Numbered from the stretch's first letter, positions 1-6,922 are shown. The stretch is DNA of 27,751 nucleotides from Catenibacterium sp. co_0103 (GCF_004168205.1 NZ_RCYB01000029.1:1-27751), one strand, 5' to 3'. The notes: generated from the letters alone by a model not told the origin. Program-made: numbers and translations.

Positions 1-9
1 AGTTTTCAT
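1..9 (-). CDS. Start of a downstream ORF, probably the IS transposase (3 codons in window)
   Basis: On the minus strand an ATG at 9 opens a frame reading M-K-T before the window ends. GAAAGGAG at 28-21 is a good Shine-Dalgarno sequence lying 11 bases upstream. It follows the DUF6431 ORF in the same direction, and the right copy carries transposase-like C-terminal sequence after the same ORF, so this is most likely the transposase start. Three codons cannot prove identity; the call rests on context. Confidence 0.35.
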
Positions 10-10
10 G

Positions 11-71
11 TATAGTACAGCTCCTTTCGTTTTTATAATGAAAGAATATCAATAAAAAGAGCTGTACTATA
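11..71 (-). promoter_or_regulatory. Intercistronic hairpin sequestering a ribosome binding site
   Basis: TATAGTACAGCTC at 11-23 is the exact reverse complement of 59-71, giving a 13-bp stem with a 35-base loop. Read on the minus strand, the first arm contains the TAG stop of the DUF6431 ORF (69-67). The second arm contains the GAG of the GAAAGGAG ribosome binding site of the next ORF. A ribosome terminating at the stop would occupy the first arm and free the site. Structure is seen; translational coupling is inferred. Confidence 0.6.
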
Positions 72-501
72 TAAAAGTCATGTGAAGAAGCGTAAAAAAA
101 TCAAGGTAATTTTTTCTGGTATTCATTTCACAGAAGGAATCATAATCAAAGGGATAAGTCAGATACTTATCTTTAAGATAAGCAGCATGAGAAGATACAA
201 GAAAGTCTATGCCAGCTAAAACATCAACAATCAAGTCATAAGAAGCAATGGAATAGGGAATCATATCTTCAATGAGAACTGCATGAGTAGAACCGCATTC
301 AGGACATCTTAATCTTTGTATTGTGATTTTATGACTACGTTTAAAGAAATCAACATAGCGGCTATAAGATGCATGCGCACGGAGACCTCTGGAATTACAT
401 TTAGGGCATGATAGTTCATCGAAGTTCAGGGATCGAATAATTTTTTTATATTGATTTTCAGTAATATGCTTGATTTTAGATGAAAGTTTTATTATTATCA
501 T
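67..501 (-). CDS. DUF6431 zinc-finger protein, IS accessory ORF (left copy)
   Basis: A 144-residue protein counted from the ATG at 501 (MIIIKLSSK). Two CxxC pairs, C32/C35 and C66/C69, are separated by a basic, aromatic-rich segment, a classic zinc-ribbon layout like the N-terminal DNA-binding part of ISL3-type transposases. The fold resembles the DUF6431 family, for which I know no established biochemical role. The frame can be extended to 540 with a TTG start, but that segment lies inside a stable hairpin, so the ATG at 501 is preferred; neither start has a strong ribosome binding site. It sits inside the IS, upstream of a probable transposase. A DNA-binding partner or regulator of the transposase is inferred. 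The protein differs from the right copy at 11 of 157 aligned positions. Confidence 0.75.
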   Translation of the reverse strand: MIIIKLSSKIKHITENQYKKIIRSLNFDELSCPKCNSRGLRAHASYSRYVDFFKRSHKITIQRLRCPECGSTHAVLIEDMIPYSIASYDLIVDVLAGIDFLVSSHAAYLKDKYLTYPFDYDSFCEMNTRKNYLDFFTLLHMTFI

Positions 502-518
502 AGTGTTCTTATTGGACA

Positions 519-556
519 GGATAAGCATTTCGGTGGCCAAACTTCGATGCTTATCC
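519..556 (-). promoter_or_regulatory. Hairpin over the 5' end of the DUF6431 reading frame
   Basis: GGATAAGCAT (519-528) and ATGCTTATCC (547-556) form a perfect 10-bp stem with an 18-base loop. It is conserved in the right copy, where the stem is 11 bp. It covers the upstream in-frame start candidates (TTG at 540, ATG at 528). By analogy with IS10 and IS50 it could suppress translation from transcripts entering from outside; this is inference. Confidence 0.55.
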
Positions 557-747
557 TTTTTTTCTTTCTATAGATTTATTGACCTTAAGAACATGATAAA
601 TGATTTATGAAATAAACAAAACAGATAGCAGAAAACTGCCCCTAAAAAGTTGACAGCATAAAAGCAAAGCCAGGAGTTCATACCCCTGACTTTTTCAAAG
701 CTTGAGTAAACCCCAAGTCTATTTAGTTACTCAACGTTAATAGAGCT

Positions 748-770
748 GGACTCCCTAGGGAGTCCTTTTT
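748..770 (+). terminator. Rho-independent terminator next to the IS
   Basis: A perfect 18-base palindrome, GGACTCCCTAGGGAGTCC (748-765), is followed by six T. No plus-strand gene lies upstream within the window, only the oppositely oriented IS, so it probably belonged to a gene now separated from it by the IS insertion. It also insulates the next operon from transcription coming from the left. Confidence 0.8.
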
Positions 771-772
771 TC

Positions 773-800
773 TTGCACTACTATACAAAAAAGTTATAAT
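773..800 (+). promoter_or_regulatory. Promoter of the M16 gene pair
   Basis: TTGCAC (773-778) and a perfect TATAAT (795-800) are separated by 16 bases. The start codon is 26 bases downstream, with AAGAGG (815-820) as ribosome binding site. Confidence 0.65.
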
Positions 801-826
801 GAATAGAGAAAGAAAAGAGGTATACA

Positions 827-2119
827 ATGAACAAGATCTATCAAATGAATGGATATCAACTCCACTTGATTTCATCTAAGAAATTTAAAGATATTACAAT
901 CTCTGTTCGTTTTAAAGGACGTTTTACAAGAGAAACAGTCACAAGTAGAAGTGTTTTAGGATTTTTAATGATCACTGGAACTATGAAGCATCCAACACAA
1001 AAGGACTTATCTAGAACACTAGAAGATTTATATGGTGCAAATCTTTCTGCTAATATTTCTTCAGCAGGTAAAGGTCATATTATTACTTTTAAGAATACAT
1101 GTGTTAATCAGGAGTTCCTTCCTATCAATGAAAATCTACTCATTAAACAGGTAGATTTATTAAATGAATTATTAAATCATCCTTATATTGTAGATGAGCA
1201 TTTCGATGAAGAAATGACTGAACTTAAGAAACAGGAAATCACATATCGTATTATGGCTGATATGGACGATAAAATGGGCTATGCCTTTGATCGTATGGTA
1301 GATTATATGGGCAGAGGAAGCGTGCTAGGATTACGTTCTACAGGCTATATAGAGGATATGGAAAACATCAATGCTTATACTCTTGTAGAAACATATAAAG
1401 ATATGATTCAAAATGATGATAAGCATGTTTATGTAGTAGGGGATATAGATGAAAGTATTATCTCTATCTTCAAAGAAAAGCTACAGTTCCCAGAAGTGAA
1501 ACATGATCCTTATCCTAGTGCCTATATGTATCAAAATGATCGTAAACATCTTTTAGATATTATTGAAAAACAGGATATCGTCCAGTCTAAGCTCATTATG
1601 GGATATAAGGCAAACTGCTGTACCTTAAGTGAAAATACAGCTGCAATGAGTGTATTTTCTAATTTATTAGGAGGTTATTCTCAATCTAGACTATTCCAGG
1701 TAGTCAGAGAAAAGAACAGCTTATGCTACTTTATTCATTCAAGTTATGATCCGATGAATGGTATTATGACCATTGCAGCAGGTATTGATATGAATAATTA
1801 TGATAAGACTAAAGAGTTAATTGGAAAACAGATCAAAGACTTACAGATTGGGCATATCACTGATGAAGAATTATCAATGGTAAAGACAATGCTTATCAAT
1901 GCATTATCTAAAGTAGATGATGATCCTGATGCCATTATCTCATTCAACTGGAGAAGAGATATTATTAATAGTCAGGATACTATTGAAGATAAACAGAATG
2001 CGATTAAAAATGTCACAAAAGAAGATGTCATCAAATGTGCTCAAAGTATAGAATTAGATACCATCTATTTCTTAACTGGAAAGGAGTTCTATGAAGAAAA
2101 CTTATTATCCAACAATTAA
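827..2119 (+). CDS. yfmF: M16 family peptidase-like protein, YfmF type (non-catalytic partner)
   Basis: A 430-residue protein with the two-lobed M16 layout but no HxxEH zinc motif in its N-terminal domain, as expected for the inactive member of a paired M16 heterodimer. The C-terminal half carries the conserved arginine/tyrosine segment VVREKNSLCYF. NCBI names this family EF-P 5-aminopentanol modification-associated protein YfmF, after Bacillus ymfF/ymfH, where the pair is tied to modification of elongation factor P. It overlaps the catalytic partner by 29 bases, so the two are probably translated in stoichiometric amounts. Cytoplasmic; no signal peptide or membrane segment. Family call is strong; the EF-P role is by homology only. 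Confidence 0.88.
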   Translation: MNKIYQMNGYQLHLISSKKFKDITISVRFKGRFTRETVTSRSVLGFLMITGTMKHPTQKDLSRTLEDLYGANLSANISSAGKGHIITFKNTCVNQEFLPINENLLIKQVDLLNELLNHPYIVDEHFDEEMTELKKQEITYRIMADMDDKMGYAFDRMVDYMGRGSVLGLRSTGYIEDMENINAYTLVETYKDMIQNDDKHVYVVGDIDESIISIFKEKLQFPEVKHDPYPSAYMYQNDRKHLLDIIEKQDIVQSKLIMGYKANCCTLSENTAAMSVFSNLLGGYSQSRLFQVVREKNSLCYFIHSSYDPMNGIMTIAAGIDMNNYDKTKELIGKQIKDLQIGHITDEELSMVKTMLINALSKVDDDPDAIISFNWRRDIINSQDTIEDKQNAIKNVTKEDVIKCAQSIELDTIYFLTGKEFYEENLLSNN

Positions 2120-3383
2120 AGAAACACTCTATCATGAAAAGATGAGCAATGGACTTAATGTCTATTTGATGCCAAAAGATGGCTTTACTAAGACATATGG
2201 TTTGTTTTCAACACGTTTTGGTTCTATTGACCGTAGCTTTGTTCCTCTAGGAGAAACAGATTTAATCACAGTACCTGATGGTGTCGCTCATTTTCTAGAA
2301 CATAAAATGTTTGATATGGAAGATGGAGATGCATCTGAAAAGTTTGCTGCACTTGGTGCGAGCAGTAACGCCTTCACTTCTCATAGCCGTACTGCTTATT
2401 TGTTCAATACAGCTGCAAATGTTGATGAATGTACTGAATTATTATTAGATTTCGTTCAGGAACTCAATGTTACATCTGAAAGTATTGAAAAAGAGAAGGG
2501 CATCATTAATCAAGAAATAGGCATGTATAATGATGATCCTGACTGGCGTGGTTATTTTGGTGCCATCAGCAACCTTTATCATAATCATCCTGTTAGAATT
2601 GATATTGCAGGTACTGTTGAAACAGTGGCAGAAATTGATTATGACATCTTACAAAAGTGCTATCATACATTCTATCATCCATCGAATATGATGTTATTTG
2701 TGTCAGGAAACTTTGATCCAGAACACCTCATGTCTATTATTAGAGATAATCAGGCAAAGAAAGATTTCAATGATATGCCACCAATTGTAAGAGGGGATCA
2801 TAATGAACCAGAAACCATCTTTAAAGCTTATGAAGAAAATGAGATGGATGTTACTATGACTAAGGTCAATGTTGCAATAAAAGTCAACAATGTGCCTGAA
2901 TCACCTGAAGAAAAACTCAAAAGACAACTTTCATTCTATATTTTCATGGATATGTTATTCTCTAAGAGCAGTGATTTAAGAGATGAATGGACTAAGAAGG
3001 GACTCATCAATGATTCTTTCTTCACTAACTTCTCACAGGAACGTGATTTCTCTCATATTATTTTTGCAGGAGATAGTCCTAAACCTGAGGAACTTGTATC
3101 TCATATACATAAACTTATTGAAGATATTCCTCATATGACACTGGATGAAGAAGCATTCAATAGAATGAAAAGAAATAATATAGGAACTCTTATTGGCTTC
3201 TTCAATTCTATTGAAACAATTGCTTCATTATTTAGCCAGTACTATTTAGAAGGTATTAATTTATTTGATCTATTTGAGGCCTATCAGGCTCTTACTATCG
3301 ATGACATTAAAAATATTTTACCTCTATTTTGCAAGGATTTAACATCTAATTTTATTGTCAGACCACTTAAGGATAACGCCTAG
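2091..3383 (+). CDS. yfmH: M16 family zinc metallopeptidase, YfmH type
   Basis: A 430-residue M16 (pitrilysin/insulinase-like) protein. The inverted zinc motif HFLEH lies at residues 67-71 (ligands H67 and H71, catalytic E70). A glutamate in IINQEIGMYNDDP (E142) fits the third zinc ligand about 70 residues later. It starts inside the 3' end of yfmF, with AAAGGAG placed seven bases before the ATG, so the two form one translational unit. The inactive plus active pairing is typical of bacterial M16 heterodimers. In Bacillus the orthologous pair is associated with 5-aminopentanol modification of EF-P; whether that applies here is inferred. No obvious terminator follows; the 6S RNA promoter starts directly after the stop codon. 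Confidence 0.9.
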   Translation: MKKTYYPTIKETLYHEKMSNGLNVYLMPKDGFTKTYGLFSTRFGSIDRSFVPLGETDLITVPDGVAHFLEHKMFDMEDGDASEKFAALGASSNAFTSHSRTAYLFNTAANVDECTELLLDFVQELNVTSESIEKEKGIINQEIGMYNDDPDWRGYFGAISNLYHNHPVRIDIAGTVETVAEIDYDILQKCYHTFYHPSNMMLFVSGNFDPEHLMSIIRDNQAKKDFNDMPPIVRGDHNEPETIFKAYEENEMDVTMTKVNVAIKVNNVPESPEEKLKRQLSFYIFMDMLFSKSSDLRDEWTKKGLINDSFFTNFSQERDFSHIIFAGDSPKPEELVSHIHKLIEDIPHMTLDEEAFNRMKRNNIGTLIGFFNSIETIASLFSQYYLEGINLFDLFEAYQALTIDDIKNILPLFCKDLTSNFIVRPLKDNA

Positions 3384-3386
3384 ATG

Positions 3387-3414
3387 TTGACTAAAAAGGT
3401 GCTTATGCTATAAT
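3387..3414 (+). promoter_or_regulatory. Promoter of the 6S RNA
   Basis: TTGACT (3387-3392) and a perfect TATAAT (3409-3414) are 16 bases apart. Transcription would begin near 3420, exactly where the RNA's 5' pairing arm starts. It lies immediately after the yfmH stop codon. Confidence 0.75.
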
Positions 3415-3420
3415 GGTGGT

Positions 3421-3576
3421 GACCTGAGAGTATATGGATTTCCTACATTTTTGATAAGGGAACCTGATTGTTAGAAAGACGGTGTTGAAGACCTGCTACG
3501 AGTAGGGATCCTAAAGTTTTTCACAAGGTGCCCACCTGTATTTAACAGGGATAATCAACGCCTCTTAGGTCTTTTC
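3421..3576 (+). ncRNA. ssrS: 6S RNA
   Basis: A 222-base gap between genes holds a structured RNA. The ends pair: GACCTGAGAG (3421-3430) with CTCTTAGGTC (3562-3571), followed by a T run. A second helix pairs GGTGTTGA (3481-3488) with TCAACGCC (3555-3562), sharing one base with the closing helix. Between them lie an internal open region and the short hairpin CCTGT/ACAGG on the 3' side. The segment around GGTGCCCACCTGT followed by ATCAACGCC resembles Firmicute 6S RNAs. 6S RNA mimics an open promoter and binds the sigma-A RNA polymerase holoenzyme. At about 155 bases it is slightly short. RNase P, tmRNA and SRP RNA motifs are absent. Confidence 0.8.
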
Positions 3577-3604
3577 GTTTGTTTAAATTATACAGGAGGT
3601 CGTT

Positions 3605-3832
3605 ATGGCTATTGATCAGAAACTCATCGATGAAATTAATGCACTTGCTCATAAAAAGAAGACAGTAGGTCTTACACCTGAAGAACAGGTTCGTCAGCAG
3701 AAGCTTAGACAAAAATACCTAAAAGAATTTAGAAGAGGCTTTGAACAGCAGCTTCAGAGTATCAAAGTTGTTGATGCAAATGGTAACGATGTCACTCCTG
3801 CAAAAGCAAGAATGCATAAAAAAGTAAATTAG
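3605..3832 (+). CDS. ynzC: DUF896 family protein (YnzC-like)
   Basis: A 75-residue, highly charged, helical protein matching the DUF896/YnzC family: an N-terminal helical hairpin including the segment LTPEEQVRQQKLRQKYL, then a basic, probably disordered tail. Its biochemical role is not established; in Bacillus ynzC is in the SOS-induced yneA operon. AGGAGG at 3594-3599 precedes the ATG. The next genes are transketolase and yneF, the same order as in Bacillus, which supports orthology. No LexA-type box is evident here, so SOS control is not supported by the sequence. It may be transcribed by read-through from the 6S RNA promoter. Confidence 0.85.
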   Translation: MAIDQKLIDEINALAHKKKTVGLTPEEQVRQQKLRQKYLKEFRRGFEQQLQSIKVVDANGNDVTPAKARMHKKVN

Positions 3833-3861
3833 ACAGTCTTTGTGAAAAGATTGTCTTTTTT
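3832..3861 (+). terminator. Terminator after ynzC
   Basis: GACAGTCTTT (832-841 in the 3,000s) pairs with AAAGATTGTC (3846-3855), with one G-U pair and a four-base loop, followed by TTTTTTAT. The stem begins at the last base of the stop codon. Confidence 0.85.
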
Positions 3862-3877
3862 ATTGCGTAAAAAATGG

Positions 3878-3905
3878 TTTACACATCAATAAAATTATGT
3901 ATAAT
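3878..3905 (+). promoter_or_regulatory. Promoter of tkt
   Basis: TTTACA (3878-3883) and a perfect TATAAT (3900-3905) are separated by 16 bases. TAGGAGG lies downstream, before the ATG at 3930. Confidence 0.75.
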
Positions 3906-3929
3906 GATGGTGATTAGGAGGTACTCGAA

Positions 3930-5900
3930 ATGGATTCGAATTTATCGATCGCTACAATAAGATCGCTTTGTATTGACATGATCAATAAGGCAAATTCTGG
4001 TCATCCAGGTATGGTTCTAGATGGCGCACCTGCTTTATACACATTGTTTACTAAGGTGATGAACATAAATCCCTCTTTGTCTAGTTGGCAAAACAGGGAT
4101 CGCTTTGTTCTTGCAAGTGGTCATGCTAGTTCTTTACTTTATGCTTTATTACATCTTTCTGGTTATGATTTAAGTCTTGATGATTTAAAACAGTTCAGAC
4201 AGTGGCAGTCAAAAACACCTGGACATCCAGAAATCACTATCACAGATGGTGTAGATGCATCTTCAGGACCTTTAGGTCAGGGGGTTCCTACAGCCACAGG
4301 TATGGCAATTGCTGAAAAGTTCCTTGCAGAAAAGTACAACAAGGAAGATTGTTCAATTGTTGACCATTACACATATGTATTATGTGGTGATGGTGATATG
4401 CAGGAAGGTGTGACTTATGAAGCATCGTCTCTTGCTGGTCATCTTTCATTAGGTAAGTTAATTGTTATCTATGATGCCAATGAAGTAACACTTGATGGTC
4501 CTCTTTCATATTCATTCAGTGAAAATGTAAAGAAGAGATATGAAGCAATGAATTGGCAGGTTATCGAAGTGGCTGATGGTAATGACATTCAAGCTATCAA
4601 CCATGCATTAAAGCGTGCTAAGAAAGAGTTATTCAAACCATCTATTATCATCATGAAAACTGTTATTGGTTATGGTTCTTGCAACCAGGGAACTAATAAA
4701 GTTCATGGTTCACCTCTAGGTGAAGAAGACGGTAAGAATGCTAAGTTATCTTATGGATTTGACCACGATCCTTTCTATGTTCCTGAAGAAGTTTATGCTG
4801 ATTTCAAGAAGAACGTAAAAGACCGTGGTACAAGAGCATATAAGAAATGGTTAAAGACTGTTGAAGAATATGCTGAAAAGTATCCAGAAGAATATAAAGA
4901 ATATAAAAATGCTATTGAAGGTAATTATCATTTAGATATTACAGAACTTCAAAAGGAATTCAAACCAGGTTATACAGAAGCAACTCGTAATATTTCTCAT
5001 AGAATTATTCAGGAAGTGGCTATGCAGAACCCTACATTCTTATCTGGTACTGCAGATCTATCTTCATCTACTAAGACATCAATCCAGGGTGAAGGAAGAT
5101 TTAGCTGTGAAAACTATACTGGAAGAAATGTATATTTTGGTATCAGAGAATTCGCAATGGTGTCTATCATGAATGGTATGACATTACATAAGGGTGTTAA
5201 GATTTCAGCAGGGGGCTTCTTAGTATTCAGTGATTACTTTAAAGCAGCCTTAAGAATGGGTTCTTTACAGGAATGTCCAATCATTCTTCCATTATCACAT
5301 GACTCTATTGCAGTTGGTGAAGATGGTCCTACACATCAGCCTGTTGAACAGCTTGCAATGCTTAGAAGCAGTATTGATGTTGAGGTATTACGTCCAGCTG
5401 ATGCGAATGAAATGCTTGCATCTTGGAAGATTGCTGTTGAAACAAAGAACATGCCAGTCGCATTAATTCTTACTAGACAGCCAGTAGAAAACCTTACAAA
5501 TTCTACTTATGAAGATGTATTACATGGTGCTTATATTGCTAGAAAAGAATCTGGTGACTTAGAAGGTATCATTATCGCTTCTGGTTCTGAAGTGGGTCTT
5601 GCTATTCATGCACAGGAAGAATTAGAAAAACAGGGACATTCAGTACGTGTTGTTTCTATGCCTTCAATGAACTTGTTTGATGCACAGAGCGACGAATATA
5701 AGGAATCCGTTTTACCAAATAGTTGCAGAAAGCGTCTTTCTGTAGAAATGTTATCTGATTTTGGATGGCATAAATATGTAGGTTTAGATGGTAAGACTAT
5801 GGGTGTTGATACTTTTGGTGCGAGTGCTCCAGCAAGCAAAGTCATTAAAGAATATGGTTTTACTGTAGAAAACGTAGTAAAAGAATACAATTCATTATAA
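3930..5900 (+). CDS. tkt: Transketolase
   Basis: A 656-residue thiamine-diphosphate enzyme of the pentose phosphate pathway that moves two-carbon units between ketose and aldose phosphates. Visible motifs: SGHPGM (23-28), GPLGQG (113-118), the thiamine diphosphate/magnesium motif starting GDGDMQEG (153-160), the cofactor-activating glutamate in GIREFAM, and the pyrimidine-domain active-site loop HDSIAVGEDGPTHQP. Length matches the usual 660 or so. It has its own promoter and terminator and lies between ynzC and yneF as in Bacillus. The start has a good ribosome binding site, and the protein begins close to the usual N-terminus. Cytoplasmic. Confidence 0.97.
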   Translation: MDSNLSIATIRSLCIDMINKANSGHPGMVLDGAPALYTLFTKVMNINPSLSSWQNRDRFVLASGHASSLLYALLHLSGYDLSLDDLKQFRQWQSKTPGHPEITITDGVDASSGPLGQGVPTATGMAIAEKFLAEKYNKEDCSIVDHYTYVLCGDGDMQEGVTYEASSLAGHLSLGKLIVIYDANEVTLDGPLSYSFSENVKKRYEAMNWQVIEVADGNDIQAINHALKRAKKELFKPSIIIMKTVIGYGSCNQGTNKVHGSPLGEEDGKNAKLSYGFDHDPFYVPEEVYADFKKNVKDRGTRAYKKWLKTVEEYAEKYPEEYKEYKNAIEGNYHLDITELQKEFKPGYTEATRNISHRIIQEVAMQNPTFLSGTADLSSSTKTSIQGEGRFSCENYTGRNVYFGIREFAMVSIMNGMTLHKGVKISAGGFLVFSDYFKAALRMGSLQECPIILPLSHDSIAVGEDGPTHQPVEQLAMLRSSIDVEVLRPADANEMLASWKIAVETKNMPVALILTRQPVENLTNSTYEDVLHGAYIARKESGDLEGIIIASGSEVGLAIHAQEELEKQGHSVRVVSMPSMNLFDAQSDEYKESVLPNSCRKRLSVEMLSDFGWHKYVGLDGKTMGVDTFGASAPASKVIKEYGFTVENVVKEYNSL

Positions 5901-5910
5901 AAACAACTAA

Positions 5911-5942
5911 AAAGAGAGGGTATCTTAGGATATTCTCTCTTT
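5911..5942 (+). terminator. Terminator after tkt
   Basis: AAAGAGAGGGTATC and GATATTCTCTCTTT form a long stem with one internal mismatch, followed by a short T-rich stretch. Confidence 0.75.
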
Positions 5943-5967
5943 AATTAGTGCTAAAACACTAAAACAA

Positions 5968-5996
5968 TTTACAAACATAATCTAGTTTGATATAAT
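5968..5996 (+). promoter_or_regulatory. Promoter of yneF
   Basis: TTTACA (5968-5973) and TATAAT (5991-5996) are separated by 17 bases. CGGAGG follows before the ATG at 6024. Confidence 0.8.
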
Positions 5997-6023
5997 TATT
6001 TAACGTTAACGGAGGTATTTACA

Positions 6024-6227
6024 ATGGTAGCAGGATATATTATTACTACAATTATTGGTGCTCTTGTTGGATTCTTCTTTGCAAGATGGATGTTCAAGAG
6101 AGAATTAAAGAAAAACCCACCAATTTCAGAAAAAATGATTCGTGCTATGTTTATGGAAATGGGACGTAAACCTAGCGAAACTCAGATCAAGAGAATCATG
6201 AAAAGTGTCAATGATCAGTATAAATAA
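6024..6227 (+). CDS. yneF: YneF family membrane protein (UPF0154)
   Basis: A 67-residue protein: one hydrophobic N-terminal membrane segment (about residues 4-22), then the basic cytoplasmic tail RWMFKRELKKNPPISEKMI and a helix with MEMGRKPSETQIKRIM. This is the UPF0154/YneF pattern at full length. Its function is unknown. The gene follows transketolase, as in Bacillus. It has its own strong promoter, and the next gene (histidine phosphatase) is probably co-transcribed, although a hairpin lies between them. Confidence 0.93.
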   Translation: MVAGYIITTIIGALVGFFFARWMFKRELKKNPPISEKMIRAMFMEMGRKPSETQIKRIMKSVNDQYK

Positions 6228-6250
6228 GGGATAATACCCTTATTTTTATT
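6222..6250 (+). terminator. Hairpin between yneF and the phosphatase gene (possible partial terminator)
   Basis: AAATAAGGG (6222-6230) and CCCTTATTT (6237-6245) form a 9-bp stem with a six-base loop, followed by a T-rich run. It overlaps the yneF stop codon and ends only nine bases before the next ATG. It could end yneF transcripts or limit translation of the next gene. Confidence 0.55.
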
Positions 6251-6254
6251 TAAT

Positions 6255-6887
6255 ATGAAAATTACAATTACGAGACATTCTAAAACGCTTTGGAATAAAG
6301 AAAAAAGACTTCAGGGATGTAAAGATTCTCCTTTAAGTCCTGAAGGCATGGACAATATTCTTGCATTAAAAGAACATATCAAGAATAACCATTATGATGC
6401 TATTTATTCTAGTCCTATTAAGCGTGCCTATGATACTGCAAAACTCTTGTTTGATGAGCAGCCCATCATTACTGATGAACGCATTAGAGAAATGAACTTT
6501 GGAATATTAGAAGGACAGAAAATTAATGAAATTCCAGAGGAATATAAGAAAACTTATCATGATTTATGGTGTCATCCTGAAATATCCAATGGTATTCCAG
6601 AAGGGGAAACCTATGATGAAATTGAAGAAAGAGTTAAAGACTTCTTAAATAATCTTGTAAAGAAGCCTTATGACAACGTATTTATTGTCACTCATGGATT
6701 CTGTTTTACTATTATTATGGCCACTATCATGAACCTTGAAAGAATTGACTATATTAAAGTCAATAGTCCTGTTGTGGATGGCTGTTCTGAAACAATTGTG
6801 GATTATAGTAATGGCGAGTTTAGTGTCGAAGTTTATGGAAATAATGATTTCCTTCCACACCAGTCAAATGAATCATTTTCTAAATAA
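6255..6887 (+). CDS. Histidine phosphatase family protein (phosphoglycerate mutase-like)
   Basis: A 210-residue cytoplasmic enzyme of the branch-2-independent phosphoglycerate mutase-like fold. The phosphate pocket is recognisable: R7-H8 (nucleophile histidine) in TRHSKTLWN, R57 in SSPIKRAYDTA, the acid E79 in REMNFGILEG, and H147 in VTHGF. The usual RHG is RHS here, a variation seen in the family. The substrate cannot be read from sequence; it could be a broad phosphatase or a specific cobalamin- or sugar-phosphate enzyme. The start codon lacks a convincing ribosome binding site: the only purine run (AAGGG) is inside the preceding hairpin. It converges with plsY on a shared terminator. Confidence 0.88.
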   Translation: MKITITRHSKTLWNKEKRLQGCKDSPLSPEGMDNILALKEHIKNNHYDAIYSSPIKRAYDTAKLLFDEQPIITDERIREMNFGILEGQKINEIPEEYKKTYHDLWCHPEISNGIPEGETYDEIEERVKDFLNNLVKKPYDNVFIVTHGFCFTIIMATIMNLERIDYIKVNSPVVDGCSETIVDYSNGEFSVEVYGNNDFLPHQSNESFSK

Positions 6888-6922
6888 ATAAAGTCAAATG
6901 GCTAAAACCATTTGACTTTATT
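6887..6922. terminator. Bidirectional terminator between phosphatase gene and plsY
   Basis: AATAAAGTCAAATGG (6887-6901) pairs perfectly with 6908-6922 around a six-base loop. A/T-rich stem ends supply T tracts in both directions. It overlaps the last base of the phosphatase stop codon and the end of plsY. Confidence 0.88.

Larger units (their letters stand above)
1..734 (-). mobile_element. Left copy of an ISL3-like insertion sequence (continues beyond window)
   Basis: Bases 58-734 are present again in inverted orientation at 26917-27595, at roughly 93-95% identity judged by eye. The copy reads leftward: an outer end with a small TTGAGTAA/TTACTCAA inverted repeat, an untranslated leader, a hairpin, the DUF6431 ORF, a second hairpin, and then a new start codon at 9 heading out of the window. 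Assignment to the ISL3 family is inferred from the right copy, where transposase-like C-terminal sequence follows the same ORF. The far terminus and target duplication are not visible. Confidence 0.6.
58..734 (-). repeat. Inverted repeat, left arm (pairs with 26917-27595)
   Basis: The reverse complement of this stretch matches 26917-27595, with scattered substitutions and a few single-base indels. Homology starts at the TTGAGTAA motif (727-734) and ends at the AAGAGCTGTACTATA boundary near 58. The DUF6431 proteins encoded in the two arms differ at 11 of 157 aligned residues, so the copies are not freshly duplicated. Confidence 0.9.

Noticed and set aside
3384..3604. Structured gap after yfmH as a riboswitch, SRP RNA, RNase P or tmRNA
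   Set aside because: End-to-end pairing, size and the GGTGCCCACC region fit 6S RNA better; none of the core motifs of the other RNAs is present.
5606..5890. Minus-strand open frame opposite the end of tkt
   Set aside because: It is antisense to a well-conserved transketolase C-terminus and has no start signals or recognisable protein.
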